Part shown: positions 1-9,813 of the stretch, piece by piece
Layout: each line of letters begins with the position of its first letter
Numbering within the stretch: the stretch's first letter is position 1
Assembly (NCBI GenBank): GCA_963698275.1
Contig: CAVOQE010000003.1
Span: 124,001 to 188,000 of the forward strand
DNA length: 64,000 bases
Direction: 5' to 3'
Source of the DNA: Anderseniella sp963698275
Lineage (GTDB): Bacteria > Pseudomonadota > Alphaproteobacteria > Rhizobiales > Aestuariivirgaceae
Notes under the pieces: generated by a model
Databases searched by the model: none
The model's input: the letters and a program-made list of their open reading frames with translations, nothing else
Told to the model about the DNA's origin: nothing
Position numbers and translations under genes: made by a program

Positions 1-1
1 G

Positions 2-1381
2 GTTTCATCAGAGGTGAGGCCGATCGTGGAAAGCTCGGTGGGCGAAGGCCTGTCCACCTGGTTTGAAGAACACCCTGCAGAAGCCCGCGCCATTGTGTCC
101 AAGGTGGCCGAAGCAGCAGCCGCACGTGAGGCGGCGCGCAAGGCACGTGAGCTGACCCGGCGCAAGGGCGCGCTTGATGTCGCATCGCTGCCGGGCAAGC
201 TGGCCGACTGTCAGGAGCGTGATCCGGCCAAGTCGGAACTGTTCATCGTCGAGGGCGACTCTGCCGGCGGGTCTGCGAAACAGGCGCGTAACCGTGAAAA
301 CCAGGCTGTATTGCCCTTGCGCGGCAAGATTCTCAATGTCGAGCGTGCCCGTTTTGACAAGATGCTGGGCAGTCAGGAAATCGGCACGCTTATTACAGCC
401 CTCGGGACAGGCATCGGGCGCGATGATTTCAACATAGACAAGCTGCGCTATCACAAGATCATCATCATGACCGATGCCGACGTGGACGGGGCGCACATTC
501 GCACCCTGCTCCTGACCTTCTTCTACCGGCAGATGCCGGAGGTGATTGAGCGCGGACATTTGTTCATTGCCCAGCCGCCCTTGTACAAGGTCAAGCGCGG
601 TTCGTCCGAGCAATACCTGAAAGACGATGCTGCTCTTGAAGAGTTTCTTGTCGACCAGGGCATGGAAGACACCGTGCTGATAACAGCAGATGGTGTCGAG
701 CACGCCAGTCAGGATCTGCGTGGAATTATAGACAGTGCCATCCAGGTGCGGTCTGCCCTTGAGAGCCTGCATACGCGCTATTCGCGCAATGTGGTCGAGC
801 AGGCTGCCATTGCCGGTGCCTTCAACCCTGAAGTGATCGGCAGCCAGCAGACCGCCAACGAAGCCGCTGCTTATATCGCGCGCAGGTTGAACACGATTTC
901 CGAAGAAACCGAGCGCGGCTGGGAGGGCGAGGCAGACACGGACGGCGGCCTGACCTTTACCCGTGAACTGCGTGGTGTGCGCGAAGCCCATTCACTCGAT
1001 GCCCGCATGATCGGATCATCCGAAGCAATTCGCCTCGACCGTCTGGCAGCGCATCTGCAGGAAATCTATGCCAAACCGGCAAAACTGCGCCGCAAGGAAA
1101 CCGAGATCGCGATCTATTCACCCATGGATCTGATCGATGCCGTGTTTGCCCAGGGCCGCAAGGGCATCTCCATGCAGCGCTACAAGGGCCTCGGCGAAAT
1201 GAACCCGGAACAATTGTGGGAAACGACGCTCGACAAGAACGTTCGGTCCCTGCTCAGGGTCAAGGTGTCGGAACTGGACGAAGCAGATGATCTGTTTACC
1301 AAACTGATGGGGGATGTGGTGGAACCGCGCCGTGATTTCATCCGCGAAAATGCCCTGAATGTAGCAAATCTGGACGTTTAA
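2..1381 (+). CDS. gyrB: DNA gyrase subunit B, C-terminal part (5' end outside window)
   Basis: This is the ATPase/Toprim subunit of DNA gyrase, which introduces negative supercoils together with GyrA. The frame is open from base 2, so the first codons and the GHKL ATPase domain lie upstream of the window. The visible part starts at the end of the transducer domain and runs through the Toprim domain. Its EGDSAGG motif and DADVDG motif are 74-76 residues apart, the same spacing as E424 and D498/D500 in E. coli GyrB. The tail holds QRYKGLGEMNPEQLW and ends NVANLDV, as in alphaproteobacterial GyrB rather than ParE. The E. coli-type insertion in the Toprim region appears to be absent. The following gene starts 221 bp downstream on the same strand. 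Confidence 0.95.
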   Translation, partial: VSSEVRPIVESSVGEGLSTWFEEHPAEARAIVSKVAEAAAAREAARKARELTRRKGALDVASLPGKLADCQERDPAKSELFIVEGDSAGGSAKQARNRENQAVLPLRGKILNVERARFDKMLGSQEIGTLITALGTGIGRDDFNIDKLRYHKIIIMTDADVDGAHIRTLLLTFFYRQMPEVIERGHLFIAQPPLYKVKRGSSEQYLKDDAALEEFLVDQGMEDTVLITADGVEHASQDLRGIIDSAIQVRSALESLHTRYSRNVVEQAAIAGAFNPEVIGSQQTANEAAAYIARRLNTISEETERGWEGEADTDGGLTFTRELRGVREAHSLDARMIGSSEAIRLDRLAAHLQEIYAKPAKLRRKETEIAIYSPMDLIDAVFAQGRKGISMQRYKGLGEMNPEQLWETTLDKNVRSLLRVKVSELDEADDLFTKLMGDVVEPRRDFIRENALNVANLDV

Positions 1382-1602
1382 TCCGGATACTGGATATTTC
1401 GACCTGCCATTGTGCTGACAAGATTGAGTCGCAACCCGGTTGTAACAGGTCATCTGAACCGTGTTGCTGCGCAGTGTTAACAGCTGGTTAACGCGGAAAC
1501 GCTAGTGTCCTGCCGTTTGGAGTGGGACGAGCAAAAGCGCACGGTTTGAACCCGGGTGTCGTCGTAAGCCATTGCCCGTAAATCTTTGGGGACGTCTTTG
1601 GT

Positions 1603-3726
1603 GTGTTTGGATTAGGCCGAAAAAAACAGAAGCGGAGCGGGCCGCGCCGGCAGGAACCTGTGTTTGCCGGCCCCGGTCCCCGCAGAAAATCGGATGTCAG
1701 GCCAAACACCAGCGGCCGAAGCAGGAAAACCCCGCGCAAGCGCTCTGTGGTCTTCAAGCTTGTGTCGTGGGGCATGATGGTCGGCCTGTGGGCGATGGTT
1801 GCCGTGTTTGCCACCACCGGCTACCTGTTTTTCAACCTCAATAAGCAGGGTCTGTTCAATATTCCCGAACGTGAGCCCGGTATCATGCTGCTGGCGTCGG
1901 ATGGTTCGGTGCTGGCCGAGCGTGGTGCCTTTTTCGGCGATGCGGTCCGCATTGATGAACTGCCACCCTTCGTGCCGCAGGCCATCATTGCAATTGAAGA
2001 CCGGCGGTTCCGGTCTCATTTCGGCATTGATCCGTTTGGCATCGCACGTGCGTTGTTGGCCAATTACCGTGCAGGAAGTACGGTTCAGGGCGGATCGACG
2101 CTTACCCAGCAACTGGCCAAGAACCTGTTTCTGAAACCGGAACGCACGCTTGAGAGAAAAGTGCAGGAAGCCATTCTGGCGGTCTGGCTTGAAAGCAAAT
2201 TCTCCAAGGACGAGATTCTGCAATTGTACATGAACCGGGTCTATTTTGGCGCCGGTGCCACCGGTATCGACAAGGCAGCCCAGAAGTTTTTCGGAAAATC
2301 GGCCCGTGATGTGAACCTGTCGGAAGCAGCCGTGCTTGCAGCCGTGCTGAAGGCCCCCAGCCGCTACAACCCGATTGCCAGCACCAAGCGTGCCAATGCG
2401 CGCGCCCGAGAGGTGCTGTCGGACATGGTGCGTGCCGGTTTCATCACCAAGGCGGAAGCAGATGCAACGCGTGGCGTGAGCGCCCGCGCGCCCGGTTCAA
2501 CTTACATTCCGGCCAAGCGCTATGTGGTGGATTGGGTAAGCGAAACCCTGCCGGAACTCATCGGCGAGTTGAACGACAGCGTAGTCGTTGAAACCACGAT
2601 TGACCCTGTATTGCAGAATTCGGCTGAAAGAGCACTGCGCTCCGAGCTTGCGAAAAACGGCAGGAAGTTCGGTGTCTCTGAAGCAGCCATGGTGGTTCTC
2701 GATACTACCGGTGCGGTCCGGGCCATGATTGGCGGGCGCTCCTACATCAAGAGCCAGTTCAATCGTGTCGTAAAAGCCCAACGCCAGCCCGGGTCCGCCT
2801 TCAAACCGTTTGTTTATCTCACTGCTATTGATGCAGGCATGACGCCGAGGACCCGCAAGATCGACGAGCCGGTGACTTTTGGTAACTGGTCACCGGACAA
2901 TTACAGAAAAAAATACCTTGGCCCGGTTTCCCTGACCAAGGCGTTGTCTTCGTCCATCAACACCGTGGCGGCAAAGCTTGCGGTTGAGGTCGGGCCCGAC
3001 AATGTGGCTGCAACAGCACGCCGGCTTGGTATCTCGTACCCACTGGTCGCCAATGCGTCCATCGCACTGGGAACTTCGGAAGTCTCACTGCTGCAACTGA
3101 CGTCCGCCTATGTGCCGTTTGCCAATGGCGGAAGTGGAGTTTTGCCGCATGCCATAACCCGCATTACCACTCGCGATGGCAAGGTCCTGTATGAACGTTC
3201 AGGTGGCGGGCCGGGATCGGTTATCTCTTTTGAGTCGCTTGGTGCCATGAACCACATGATGCGCGCCGTCGTGGAGGAAGGTACCGGGAAAGCGGCACGG
3301 ATTCCGGGTCATGAGACCGGTGGCAAGACCGGGACGACGCAGGATTATCGCGACGCCTGGTTCATCGGTTACACCTCGCACCTGATTGCCGGAGTTTGGG
3401 TCGGCAATGACGACAACTCGTCCACCAAAAGAGTGACAGGCGGCTCCATGCCGGCGCGTATTTTCGCCAATGTAATGAACCCGGCGCACCTGCAGCTCGA
3501 CGCGGTGCCTCTGCCCGGCTTCTATGAACCCGACGGTCCCGCAATCGCCTATGCCGACGAGGATACTCTGTATAATCGCGGCGGGTTTGTTGACAGTCTG
3601 CGCAGTATTTTCCTGTCGCCAGATCCCGAGCCTGAACCGGCACCGGAAGAGACGCGCTCACAGCGACGGCAGGTCGAAAAAACCAACAACCAGCGCCGTC
3701 TGGATCAATTGCTGCAGACCAGATAA
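1603..3726 (+). CDS. Class A penicillin-binding protein 1A (bifunctional transglycosylase/transpeptidase)
   Basis: The product polymerises lipid II glycan strands and cross-links peptides in the periplasm. A basic N-terminus (residues 1-50) precedes one membrane anchor (about 52-78). The GT51 domain follows, with catalytic Glu in IIAIEDRRF (E132) and the QGGSTLTQQ motif (162-170). The transpeptidase domain has SAFK (S398 to K401), SIN (451-453) and KTG (575-577), so all catalytic motifs are intact. The length of 707 aa fits the 1A family. The start is GTG, chosen because GGGGA lies at 1588-1592, ten bases upstream, and no better ATG is in frame before the anchor. No operon partner is visible. 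Confidence 0.93.
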   Translation: MFGLGRKKQKRSGPRRQEPVFAGPGPRRKSDVRPNTSGRSRKTPRKRSVVFKLVSWGMMVGLWAMVAVFATTGYLFFNLNKQGLFNIPEREPGIMLLASDGSVLAERGAFFGDAVRIDELPPFVPQAIIAIEDRRFRSHFGIDPFGIARALLANYRAGSTVQGGSTLTQQLAKNLFLKPERTLERKVQEAILAVWLESKFSKDEILQLYMNRVYFGAGATGIDKAAQKFFGKSARDVNLSEAAVLAAVLKAPSRYNPIASTKRANARAREVLSDMVRAGFITKAEADATRGVSARAPGSTYIPAKRYVVDWVSETLPELIGELNDSVVVETTIDPVLQNSAERALRSELAKNGRKFGVSEAAMVVLDTTGAVRAMIGGRSYIKSQFNRVVKAQRQPGSAFKPFVYLTAIDAGMTPRTRKIDEPVTFGNWSPDNYRKKYLGPVSLTKALSSSINTVAAKLAVEVGPDNVAATARRLGISYPLVANASIALGTSEVSLLQLTSAYVPFANGGSGVLPHAITRITTRDGKVLYERSGGGPGSVISFESLGAMNHMMRAVVEEGTGKAARIPGHETGGKTGTTQDYRDAWFIGYTSHLIAGVWVGNDDNSSTKRVTGGSMPARIFANVMNPAHLQLDAVPLPGFYEPDGPAIAYADEDTLYNRGGFVDSLRSIFLSPDPEPEPAPEETRSQRRQVEKTNNQRRLDQLLQTR

Positions 3727-3930
3727 TGGGCGCCGCCCGTATACTGATCTAGGGCGTGTACCCATAAATCAGCCCAGCAATCCGCCATCTTGGTAATGTC
3801 TGCTTTTGAGGGCAGAGCTGACGCCGTTTGTCATTAAGGCTATGTCTGCAATGTGCCAAAACCTGCCGTCAGCTATCCTTCGAGGACACTCAATTGACAC
3901 CGCAAACTTGGCACTTGGCGAGCCGGGCAC

Positions 3931-5602
3931 CTACTCTGCGGCGACTGCCTTCATTGCCGCCTGAGCGCAATGGCAGGAGGCACCAACCGGCAGATCGGAG
4001 CGTGCTGCGGCCAATTTGAGACGCTGAGCGATTAGTTTCGCCTCTGCTGTGTCGCCAGCACCGCGTTGCTGGAGGCATTCGTCAAGGCCTTTGAGGCTCC
4101 AGATATTGTCAGGGTGGATGCATGCGCGGGGCAAGTTGCCTGCAAGGCCGAGATCCTCACGGTAGGCCTGTTCCGCAAGCTCTACCCCGCTCTGCTCAAG
4201 TGCCAGTGCGCCCAGCGCGTGGCGCACGGGCTGGATCCAACCCCAAGGCTCGTCATAGGCCAGTGCGTCTTCCAGCTCGATTGCCTTTCGGAGATGAGTG
4301 AAGGCCTGGTCGTGGTTACCCTTGCGGTACTCAAGTTCGCCGTTCAGCATCTGTTCGGCCACATCGAGCAGATCAATGCATCGGTTGTTGTGGAGATAGC
4401 GACTCTCGGGCACCTTTGCGCGTCGCCTCCATAAATTTTATCCGCTCGGCCTCCGACTTTGCAACTTCATCCAGCGCAGCATGGGCCACGGCCTTGGCGT
4501 AGTGCAGTGAGGCGATGGTGTTGCAGTACAGGTCCTGATCTTCGGGCAGCGGCTCGGCAATAATCTCGCGCCAGCGGCCGAAGCGAATCTGCACATGAGT
4601 CTTCATGGAGATGTAGCTCTCCAGGAAATCAGCCATGGGCGGGCTCTCCAGCTTCATCAGCTCCACTGGAATTTCACCAATCATCTGCTCCGCTGCAGCC
4701 ATAGCCGGTTCGTATTGGCCGAGGAACATCGCGCCGTACATGGCGAAATGGTAATTGTGGACGCGGTACGCAGTGTAGAAGTTCATCCGCCCCTGCTTTT
4801 CGACGACCTTCAAGTCGGCTTCGATACCCTTCTGGTTCCAATGCAGTGCGTCGCGGTATTCGCCGCACTGAATGTCGATATGGGTCGGCATGTGGATCAG
4901 GTGGCCAGCGTCTGGCACCAGTTCGCGCAGTCTATCACCGGCCATGAGAGCCTTTTCTGGGGTTGGCGACATTTCCATCAGATGGACATATAGGTGGAGG
5001 ATGCCAGGGTGAACGCGGCCATCAGGCGTATCGACAAATTTCTCCAGCACTGCCTGCGCCTCGGCCGTCCCGGCGCCCTCAGCGATCGTATTCTTCCAGA
5101 TGTCCCACATCTTCCACGGAGTCTGATTCAGTATCGCTTCGGCATAGATGGTAGCGACCTCGATGTCTTCAGGATGGGCTTCGTAGGCTTTATTCATCGC
5201 GGCTGCAAAGTCATCGTTCCACGGTGCCTGCTCCTCGATTGGCTCGCGCTGAGGGTAACGGGCTGTCAGGGCTTCGATAAGTGCGCGCTCGACCGGTGCG
5301 ATCTTGTCGACCAATGCAAGCGCAGCCCGTGTGCTGTCATAGGCGGTGCCGAGAGCGTTGGACTTAGTATCCGGGTCCATCATCCACCACTCAAAATTAT
5401 AATTCGGGCCGGCAGCGTAGGCGACGCCCCAATGGGCCATGGCGCAGTTGGGATCATGCTCTAAGGCCTTCTGGAAACATTCGATGGCTAGTTCGTGGTT
5501 GTAGGAGTATGTCCAGACTAGGCCGCGGTCGAACCAGAGTTGAGCGTCAGGAGAACTCGTAGTGATTTTTCGCGAGTAGACGTCGATGTTGAAGTAATCC
5601 AT
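3931..5602 (-). pseudogene. TPR-repeat protein, split by one frameshift
   Basis: This is a soluble tetratricopeptide-repeat protein of unknown function. It belongs to a bacterial family I recognise by the opening MDYFNIDVYSRKIT, the phrases AMAHWGVAYAAGPNYN and HMPTHIDI, and a full length near 550 aa. Translation begins at ATG 5602, preceded by an AGGGAG ribosome binding site. The reading frame is interrupted at about 4411-4424: the first frame ends soon after FMEATR, and the second frame resumes with AKVPESRYLHNNR and runs to 3931. One base added or two lost explains the break. Both halves keep clean repeats, so the lesion is either recent or an assembly error. No partner gene is adjacent. 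Confidence 0.8.
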
Positions 5603-6033
5603 GACACGTTTCTCCCTGAAATCTGTGGTCTTCCGCTTCCTTACCGAAGTGAATGCTTTACTGGCACTTCTATGCTGCAGTCGCATTGTTAGGGTGGCGC
5701 CTAGGAATGTTACGGTCAAGCCGCAATTCAGCTTCACCAGGAGCCAGTCTGGCATCGAGGTGCTGATGTCCGCTCTACCTCGGAGAGCAGACTAGTCGCC
5801 GAACTGGGCATATAGTCCGCTTTGTGCCAGTAAGGGTCATTGCCATCTGTATGTGCTAGCAAACAGCACTATAAAACCAATATGAAACCTTTAAATCTAC
5901 GATTTCCAGAGCCAGCTCAATCACCAGTGCCAGTGGTTCTGTTTCATTGATTATCGCCTCGATAGGTTCAATCAATCACACCGTGAACGCGTCAGACGGG
6001 ATCGCTCACAGTGCGCCGCTCCCAACGCTTCAG
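5603..6033. other. Gene-poor stretch, decayed hairpin motif
   Basis: I find no convincing gene here. At 5767-5791 there is an imperfect inverted repeat of the form GTCCGCTCT ... AGAGCAGAC. A related fragment CCGCTTTGTGCCA lies at 5817-5829. Both belong to the dispersed motif described in the findings. Confidence 0.5.
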
Positions 6034-6273
6034 TCAGGTTTCAACCTTCTGCATTAGCACTTGTCTGGCATATTGAGAAAGACGAAAGCCGTTGATAAGG
6101 AACAAGATGGCGTGCAGTAGCATGATTGGCGGAAGGTCTTGATTATATGCATATGCAATGAATGCCACATTGCTGAGAAATGCGACGAAGCGAAGCGTCA
6201 CAAGTGAATTCATGCAGAACGTCGTCAACACTAGGCCGCACGCAACATATCCAAGCATGTCAATAGTGGTCAA
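6034..6273 (-). CDS. Small integral membrane protein, unknown function
   Basis: The protein is 79 aa with three hydrophobic segments: around MLGYVACGLVLTTFCM, then LRFVAFLSNVAFIAYAY, then PIMLLHAILFLINGF. The alternation LGYVA ... TFCMNSLVTLRFVAFLSNVAFIAYA resembles a compact membrane module that I associate with some cyclic-nucleotide-binding proteins. Here it stands alone. The start is taken as TTG at 6273 because GGGAGG ends five bases before it, whereas the first in-frame ATG (6258) sits too far from that site. Upstream codons in the frame look non-coding. The function is unknown. Confidence 0.6.
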   Translation of the reverse strand: MTTIDMLGYVACGLVLTTFCMNSLVTLRFVAFLSNVAFIAYAYNQDLPPIMLLHAILFLINGFRLSQYARQVLMQKVET

Positions 6274-7300
6274 TTGAGCCTCCCTACCGGTCGGGCCGTT
6301 TGAGGAGCAAGGTGTGGAACTCTTCATTGCCACCGAAGTGGGTTACAGTGCGGATTTCTCTGGCTAAAGACCCGGTCACTGCTACCACCATCAACGGATT
6401 GAGATGCTGGTTACCTAGTTTGGTTGTAGCATCTCCACACTGGCTGACTTTGTGGTCGGCAGGCATTAGTCCATTCCTCGGATCAACTAACCGTCTGTTG
6501 AACTCCAAGATATTTTAGAAATTTCTTTGGTGATGTGCGTAATGCCACATTAGGCGGCGGAATATTAGCGGCATCCTTGTCTGCGTTTTTCGTGACTTAT
6601 CGGAAGCGCAACGAAGGGCCTGATAGAACATTTTACAGACGTGAACTCTCAGTAATCATCAGGATAGAATACCAATTGGGAAATCGTCATCTATGGTCCA
6701 AACCTGAGGAACAGACGTCACTCTATGACGTCAGTTAGGCAAGAGTGCAAACTTGAAACTGCAATAGCAAATATCAATATTCCGCACCCGCAAACAAAGG
6801 AGTTGGACCAGTCGGAACCACACAACGCATCTTCCGCTCAGCTGATAGAAATAACCTGCTGGCACCCACACATATCGATGCCCGTACCGCTCGCGAAATC
6901 CGCGTAAACTTGGCCGGTCTTCGCTAAGGCTACGACCCCAACACTTCTCCCTTAACTCCCTGCAAATCTCGACCCCGGGCCACAAGCCTGGGATTTTTTT
7001 ACAGGTGGCCTACTTCACAACTAGATATGGGCCACTGGGTCCCCACCAGAACCCCGTTTTTAGGCACCAGCTAGCGTTCTCTTCTGATGTCTGACTTGCC
7101 CCAGAAAGCAGACATTTCTCGGTTGTCAGCTTAGAGTCCGAAATGTGCCAAAAGCGGACGGCACATCACTGAATTAAGCTGCGAAGCCAGAAATCACAGT
7201 TGCGCGTTTGTCTGCCTTTTGCGTTTGACTTGTGGCAACCGAAGCTCGCAAGATGACGCTCACCGTTAGCATTAAACTTATTCTAGAACGAGGTACGCAA
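6274..7300. other. About 1 kb without a recognisable gene
   Basis: Only short frames occur here, and none shows a family signature or a good ribosome site. Two decayed hairpins are visible, GTCTGACTT ... AGAAAGCAGAC at 7089-7113 and GTCCGAAAT ... AAAGCGGAC at 7136-7159. They look like members of one intergenic repeat family. The stretch is probably the remains of older genes or transferred DNA. Confidence 0.5.
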
Positions 7301-7699
7301 ATGAGACATTTCACTCTTGTGTCTTGTTTCTTGGCAAGTGCTGTAGCCCTTGTAAGTAGTGCTTTTTCAAGTGAGTTTTCCAACACGGAGAATAAGCTGA
7401 AAGCGGCTTTGGCTATGGATCATCGAAGCGCTGAAGCCCGGGAACGTGATGAAAACAGAAGCCCCATTGCCGCCATGCAATTTTGCAGACTGAGAGATGA
7501 CATGGTGGTTATCGAGTTTGGACCAGGATCAGGCTGGTACACCGAAATTCTTGGCCCGGTGTTGCAGGAAAAGGGGAAGCTCTTTATCGCCTACAAGGCA
7601 TCGTGGATGAAAAAGCTTGACCCTCTTTTGGCGCGAGATTTCATGTCTAGTGTCCAGAAACTTCCGATCAACATCTCTTGGGATTCGAATAATGGTTGA
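7301..7699 (+). pseudogene. Secreted class I methyltransferase, truncated N-terminal part
   Basis: The ATG at 7301 has GAGG about eight bases upstream. The product begins with a clear signal peptide (MRHFTLVSCFLASAVALVSSAFS). It continues with a segment like the start of exported SAM-dependent methyltransferases of the COG4798 type: residues RSAEARERDENRSPI, then VVIEFGPGSGWYTEILGPVL with the glycine-rich SAM loop. The frame ends at 132 aa, about half the family length. Faint similarity to the missing part may continue in another frame to about 7790. It is probably inactive. Confidence 0.6.
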
Positions 7700-7769
7700 A
7701 CTGTCGAAAACATTGCGGACGAGACCGGGTCGTAAATGACGGCGGACCTTGCATTGAACCATCCGACGA

Positions 7770-8171
7770 ATGACCATAACCGGGGATCTGACGGATGGTT
7801 CCGATGCCGGCGTTACACCTGTCGGGGAGCTTGAGGTTCTGGACTGCCTGGGAGATGACAACTATGTCGTGGTAGACATAGCGCGATCCCGATTGGCGGC
7901 TGAAGGGAACGATTCGGAGGCATGTCGATTCCGTTTGGAGAGGTTGGCGACTGTCTGGACGCGCTGGGATGTGTGCGATCATCGTCCGGTTGGAATTGCG
8001 ACGCCGCCAAGAAAGTCGTGGCGTTTTGCAATGGCCGGCCTGCCCTCAGAGTTCGATCGCGATGCACGCAATGGTCGACAACGGCTTTCCGTCGGAAAAA
8101 TCTACTACTACCGCGGCGGCATGCAGGACTGGCCGGTGCTGGGCCTGACGACACAGGCTTCGGCCGCCTGA
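7770..8171 (+). pseudogene. Rhodanese-like domain protein, multiply frameshifted
   Basis: A sulfurtransferase-type rhodanese domain can be followed across all three forward frames. ELEVLDCLGDDNYVVVDI is in the first. SIPFGEVGDCLDALGC through KKVVAFCNG, which holds the active-site cysteine of the CNG loop, is in the second. QSSIAMHAMVDNGFPSEK is in the third, and IYYYRGGMQDWPVLGLTT returns to the first. The shifts fall near 7910-7925, 8025-8050 and in the A-run at 8096-8100, where one A appears to be missing. With three lesions it cannot make a normal protein. Confidence 0.65.
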
Positions 8172-8173
8172 CC

Positions 8174-8468
8174 GTGCCCCGCGGTCCTGTGGGGATTGCC
8201 TATCTGTTTTTCAGTCGGCTTGCGCTTGCGCACTATCATCTTGGCAACTATGACGAGGCACTTCACTATGCAGAGCGTGCAATTGCAATTCGGCGGTTAC
8301 ACTTCATTTGGAGTGCAGATTGCGGGTTTGGGAAACTGGGCCGCGTTGATGAAGCTCGCGCAGTTCTATCCGAAGGCCGCGTCCGAACCGGCTGATCCGG
8401 TACGCTACTGGCAGGCTATTCACCCGGGCATTAATCCTGTCAATAGGGAAGACGGATTGAAGGTCTAA
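8174..8468 (+). pseudogene. TPR fragment, like the C-terminus of cyclase-associated TPR proteins
   Basis: The frame through 8200-8395 encodes LALAHYHLGNYDEALHYAER followed by LGRVDEARAVLSEGR. This is a pair of TPR helices of the sort found at the end of class III cyclase/TPR proteins. The frame then stops. The adjacent frame carries PADPVRYWQAIHPGINP and ends with TAA at 8468, which suggests a further frameshift near 8375. There is no start codon with a ribosome site, so it is read as a remnant. It lies directly after the rhodanese remnant. Confidence 0.45.
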
Positions 8469-8805
8469 GGTTGCGGGAGTTCAAAACTGTCAGCAAAGGT
8501 TGGTCGAGGCTGCTCAGAGTTTTTCCTCAAACACTCCAAGTGGGGGATTCCAAGCGAACACGCAAATGACCGAGTGGGTCACAAGCAGACCTCTTCGCCC
8601 ACCTGGTCACACGGCAGCTTTGTGCCAGAAAGCAGTATGTCTGATCAGTCAAACACCGAGCGAGAAGAACGCGAGCACTCTCGTTACTATGCTTTCGCTC
8701 AGCGACGGATCGCTCCCATGCCCGATTTGATCTCGCCGCACCGCTGCGCTATCCATTGCACGGCGGTCCGCACCGTTTCGGTGCCGATGACTTGGGGGCG
8801 AAGCA
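8469..8805. other. Intergenic stretch before the ion-channel gene
   Basis: No gene is supported. The segment CAGCTTTGTGCCAGAAAG at 8615-8632 repeats, with changes, at 9762-9774, and both are preceded by ACGG. This is one of the dispersed intergenic motifs. Confidence 0.45.
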
Positions 8806-9579
8806 ATGGAAAAATTTAAGAAGACGATCGACCTGCTGTATACCGGCAGCAGCAAGAAGGCGGCGATGTTTCGCTACGCCCTGATAGGCTTCGACATCTC
8901 TACCATCGTGTTCTTCATCGCTACTGTGCCACTTGACCCGACGCCGGCGATCCTTACCGCTGACCTCGCGATCGGCGCACTGATCTTGGCCGACTTTCTT
9001 TCCCGCCTGTGGATCGCCCCGAACCGGGCGCGGATGCTGCGCCAGATCTATACGGTGACGGACGTGGTGGTCATCCTGTCGCTTCTGCTGGCGCCCCTGG
9101 TATCGCAGAGCTTCGGCTTTCTCAGGGTACTGCGGACACTGCGCCTGCTGCATTCCTACCACGTACTGCGCGACCTGCGCCGCGACACGCCGTTCTTCCG
9201 CCGCAACGAAGACGTCATTGTTAGTTCGGTGAACCTTTGCGTCTTCATCTTCTTCATGAGTACCCTGGTTTTCGTGCTGCGGGTCAATCAAAATCCCGAC
9301 ATCGTCGGCTATGTCGATGCGCTCTACTTCACCGTGGCGACGCTGACCACCACCGGCTTCGGCGACATCGTGCTGACCGGTACCACCGGACGGCTCTTGG
9401 CAGTGGTTATCATGGTCGCTGGGGTCGCCCTGTTCCTGCGCCTGGCGCAGACTGTTTTCCGGCCCAGCAAGCTGCGCCACAAGTGTCCCGAGTGCGGCCT
9501 CAACCGGCACGACCTCGACGCGGTCCACTGCAAGCATTGCGGCCACCTGCTCAAAATCGAGACGGGAGGCGCCTCCTGA
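8806..9579 (+). CDS. Voltage-sensor-like potassium channel with C-terminal zinc ribbon
   Basis: This is a 257-aa inner-membrane ion channel of the six-helix VIC type. Helices are visible at about 22-42, 48-68, 83-101, 139-160 and 196-216. An S4-like segment (105-127) has arginines every third residue: FLRVLRTLRLLHS. The pore loop has the selectivity filter TTTGFGD (181-187), close to the classical TVGYGD, which indicates a K+ channel. The tail carries two cysteine pairs, CPEC (C227/C230) and CKHC (C242/C245), forming a rubredoxin-like zinc ribbon in place of the usual RCK or cyclic-nucleotide domain. ATG 8806 follows a GGGGGCGA site. Base composition is richer in G+C than the decayed DNA on both sides. 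Confidence 0.82.
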   Translation: MEKFKKTIDLLYTGSSKKAAMFRYALIGFDISTIVFFIATVPLDPTPAILTADLAIGALILADFLSRLWIAPNRARMLRQIYTVTDVVVILSLLLAPLVSQSFGFLRVLRTLRLLHSYHVLRDLRRDTPFFRRNEDVIVSSVNLCVFIFFMSTLVFVLRVNQNPDIVGYVDALYFTVATLTTTGFGDIVLTGTTGRLLAVVIMVAGVALFLRLAQTVFRPSKLRHKCPECGLNRHDLDAVHCKHCGHLLKIETGGAS

Positions 9580-9813
9580 AGCGGACCCATCGTTTCGCCG
9601 TGGCGTGATCGGCGGTGGTCCCGTTCTCTTGGCGCCATCAGCGATCCACATGGCGCGTCGCGGCCGGCTTGCGCTAGAACACCCTTCCCCGCATCTCACA
9701 CGCAATAGTCGGTTTTCAGCCTTGGGTCAAAAGCAGCCATCGTCAATCGCTTCGTCGCACGGCAGCTTTGTGCCAACTCCGGACGCCCGCACTGATGTCA
9801 ATCGAGGCTGTCT

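Noticed and set aside
8..991. Long antisense reading frame over gyrB
   Set aside because: It mirrors a highly conserved gene in a GC-rich genome and has no family signature or ribosome site.
1530..1600. GGTTTGAACCCGGG resembling a tRNA T-arm
   Set aside because: No matching acceptor, D-arm or anticodon arm could be laid out on either strand at the right spacing.
8749..9705. 318-codon minus-strand frame over the potassium channel
   Set aside because: Composition is that of a shadow frame (rich in His, Gln, Arg) and the plus strand has clear channel motifs.
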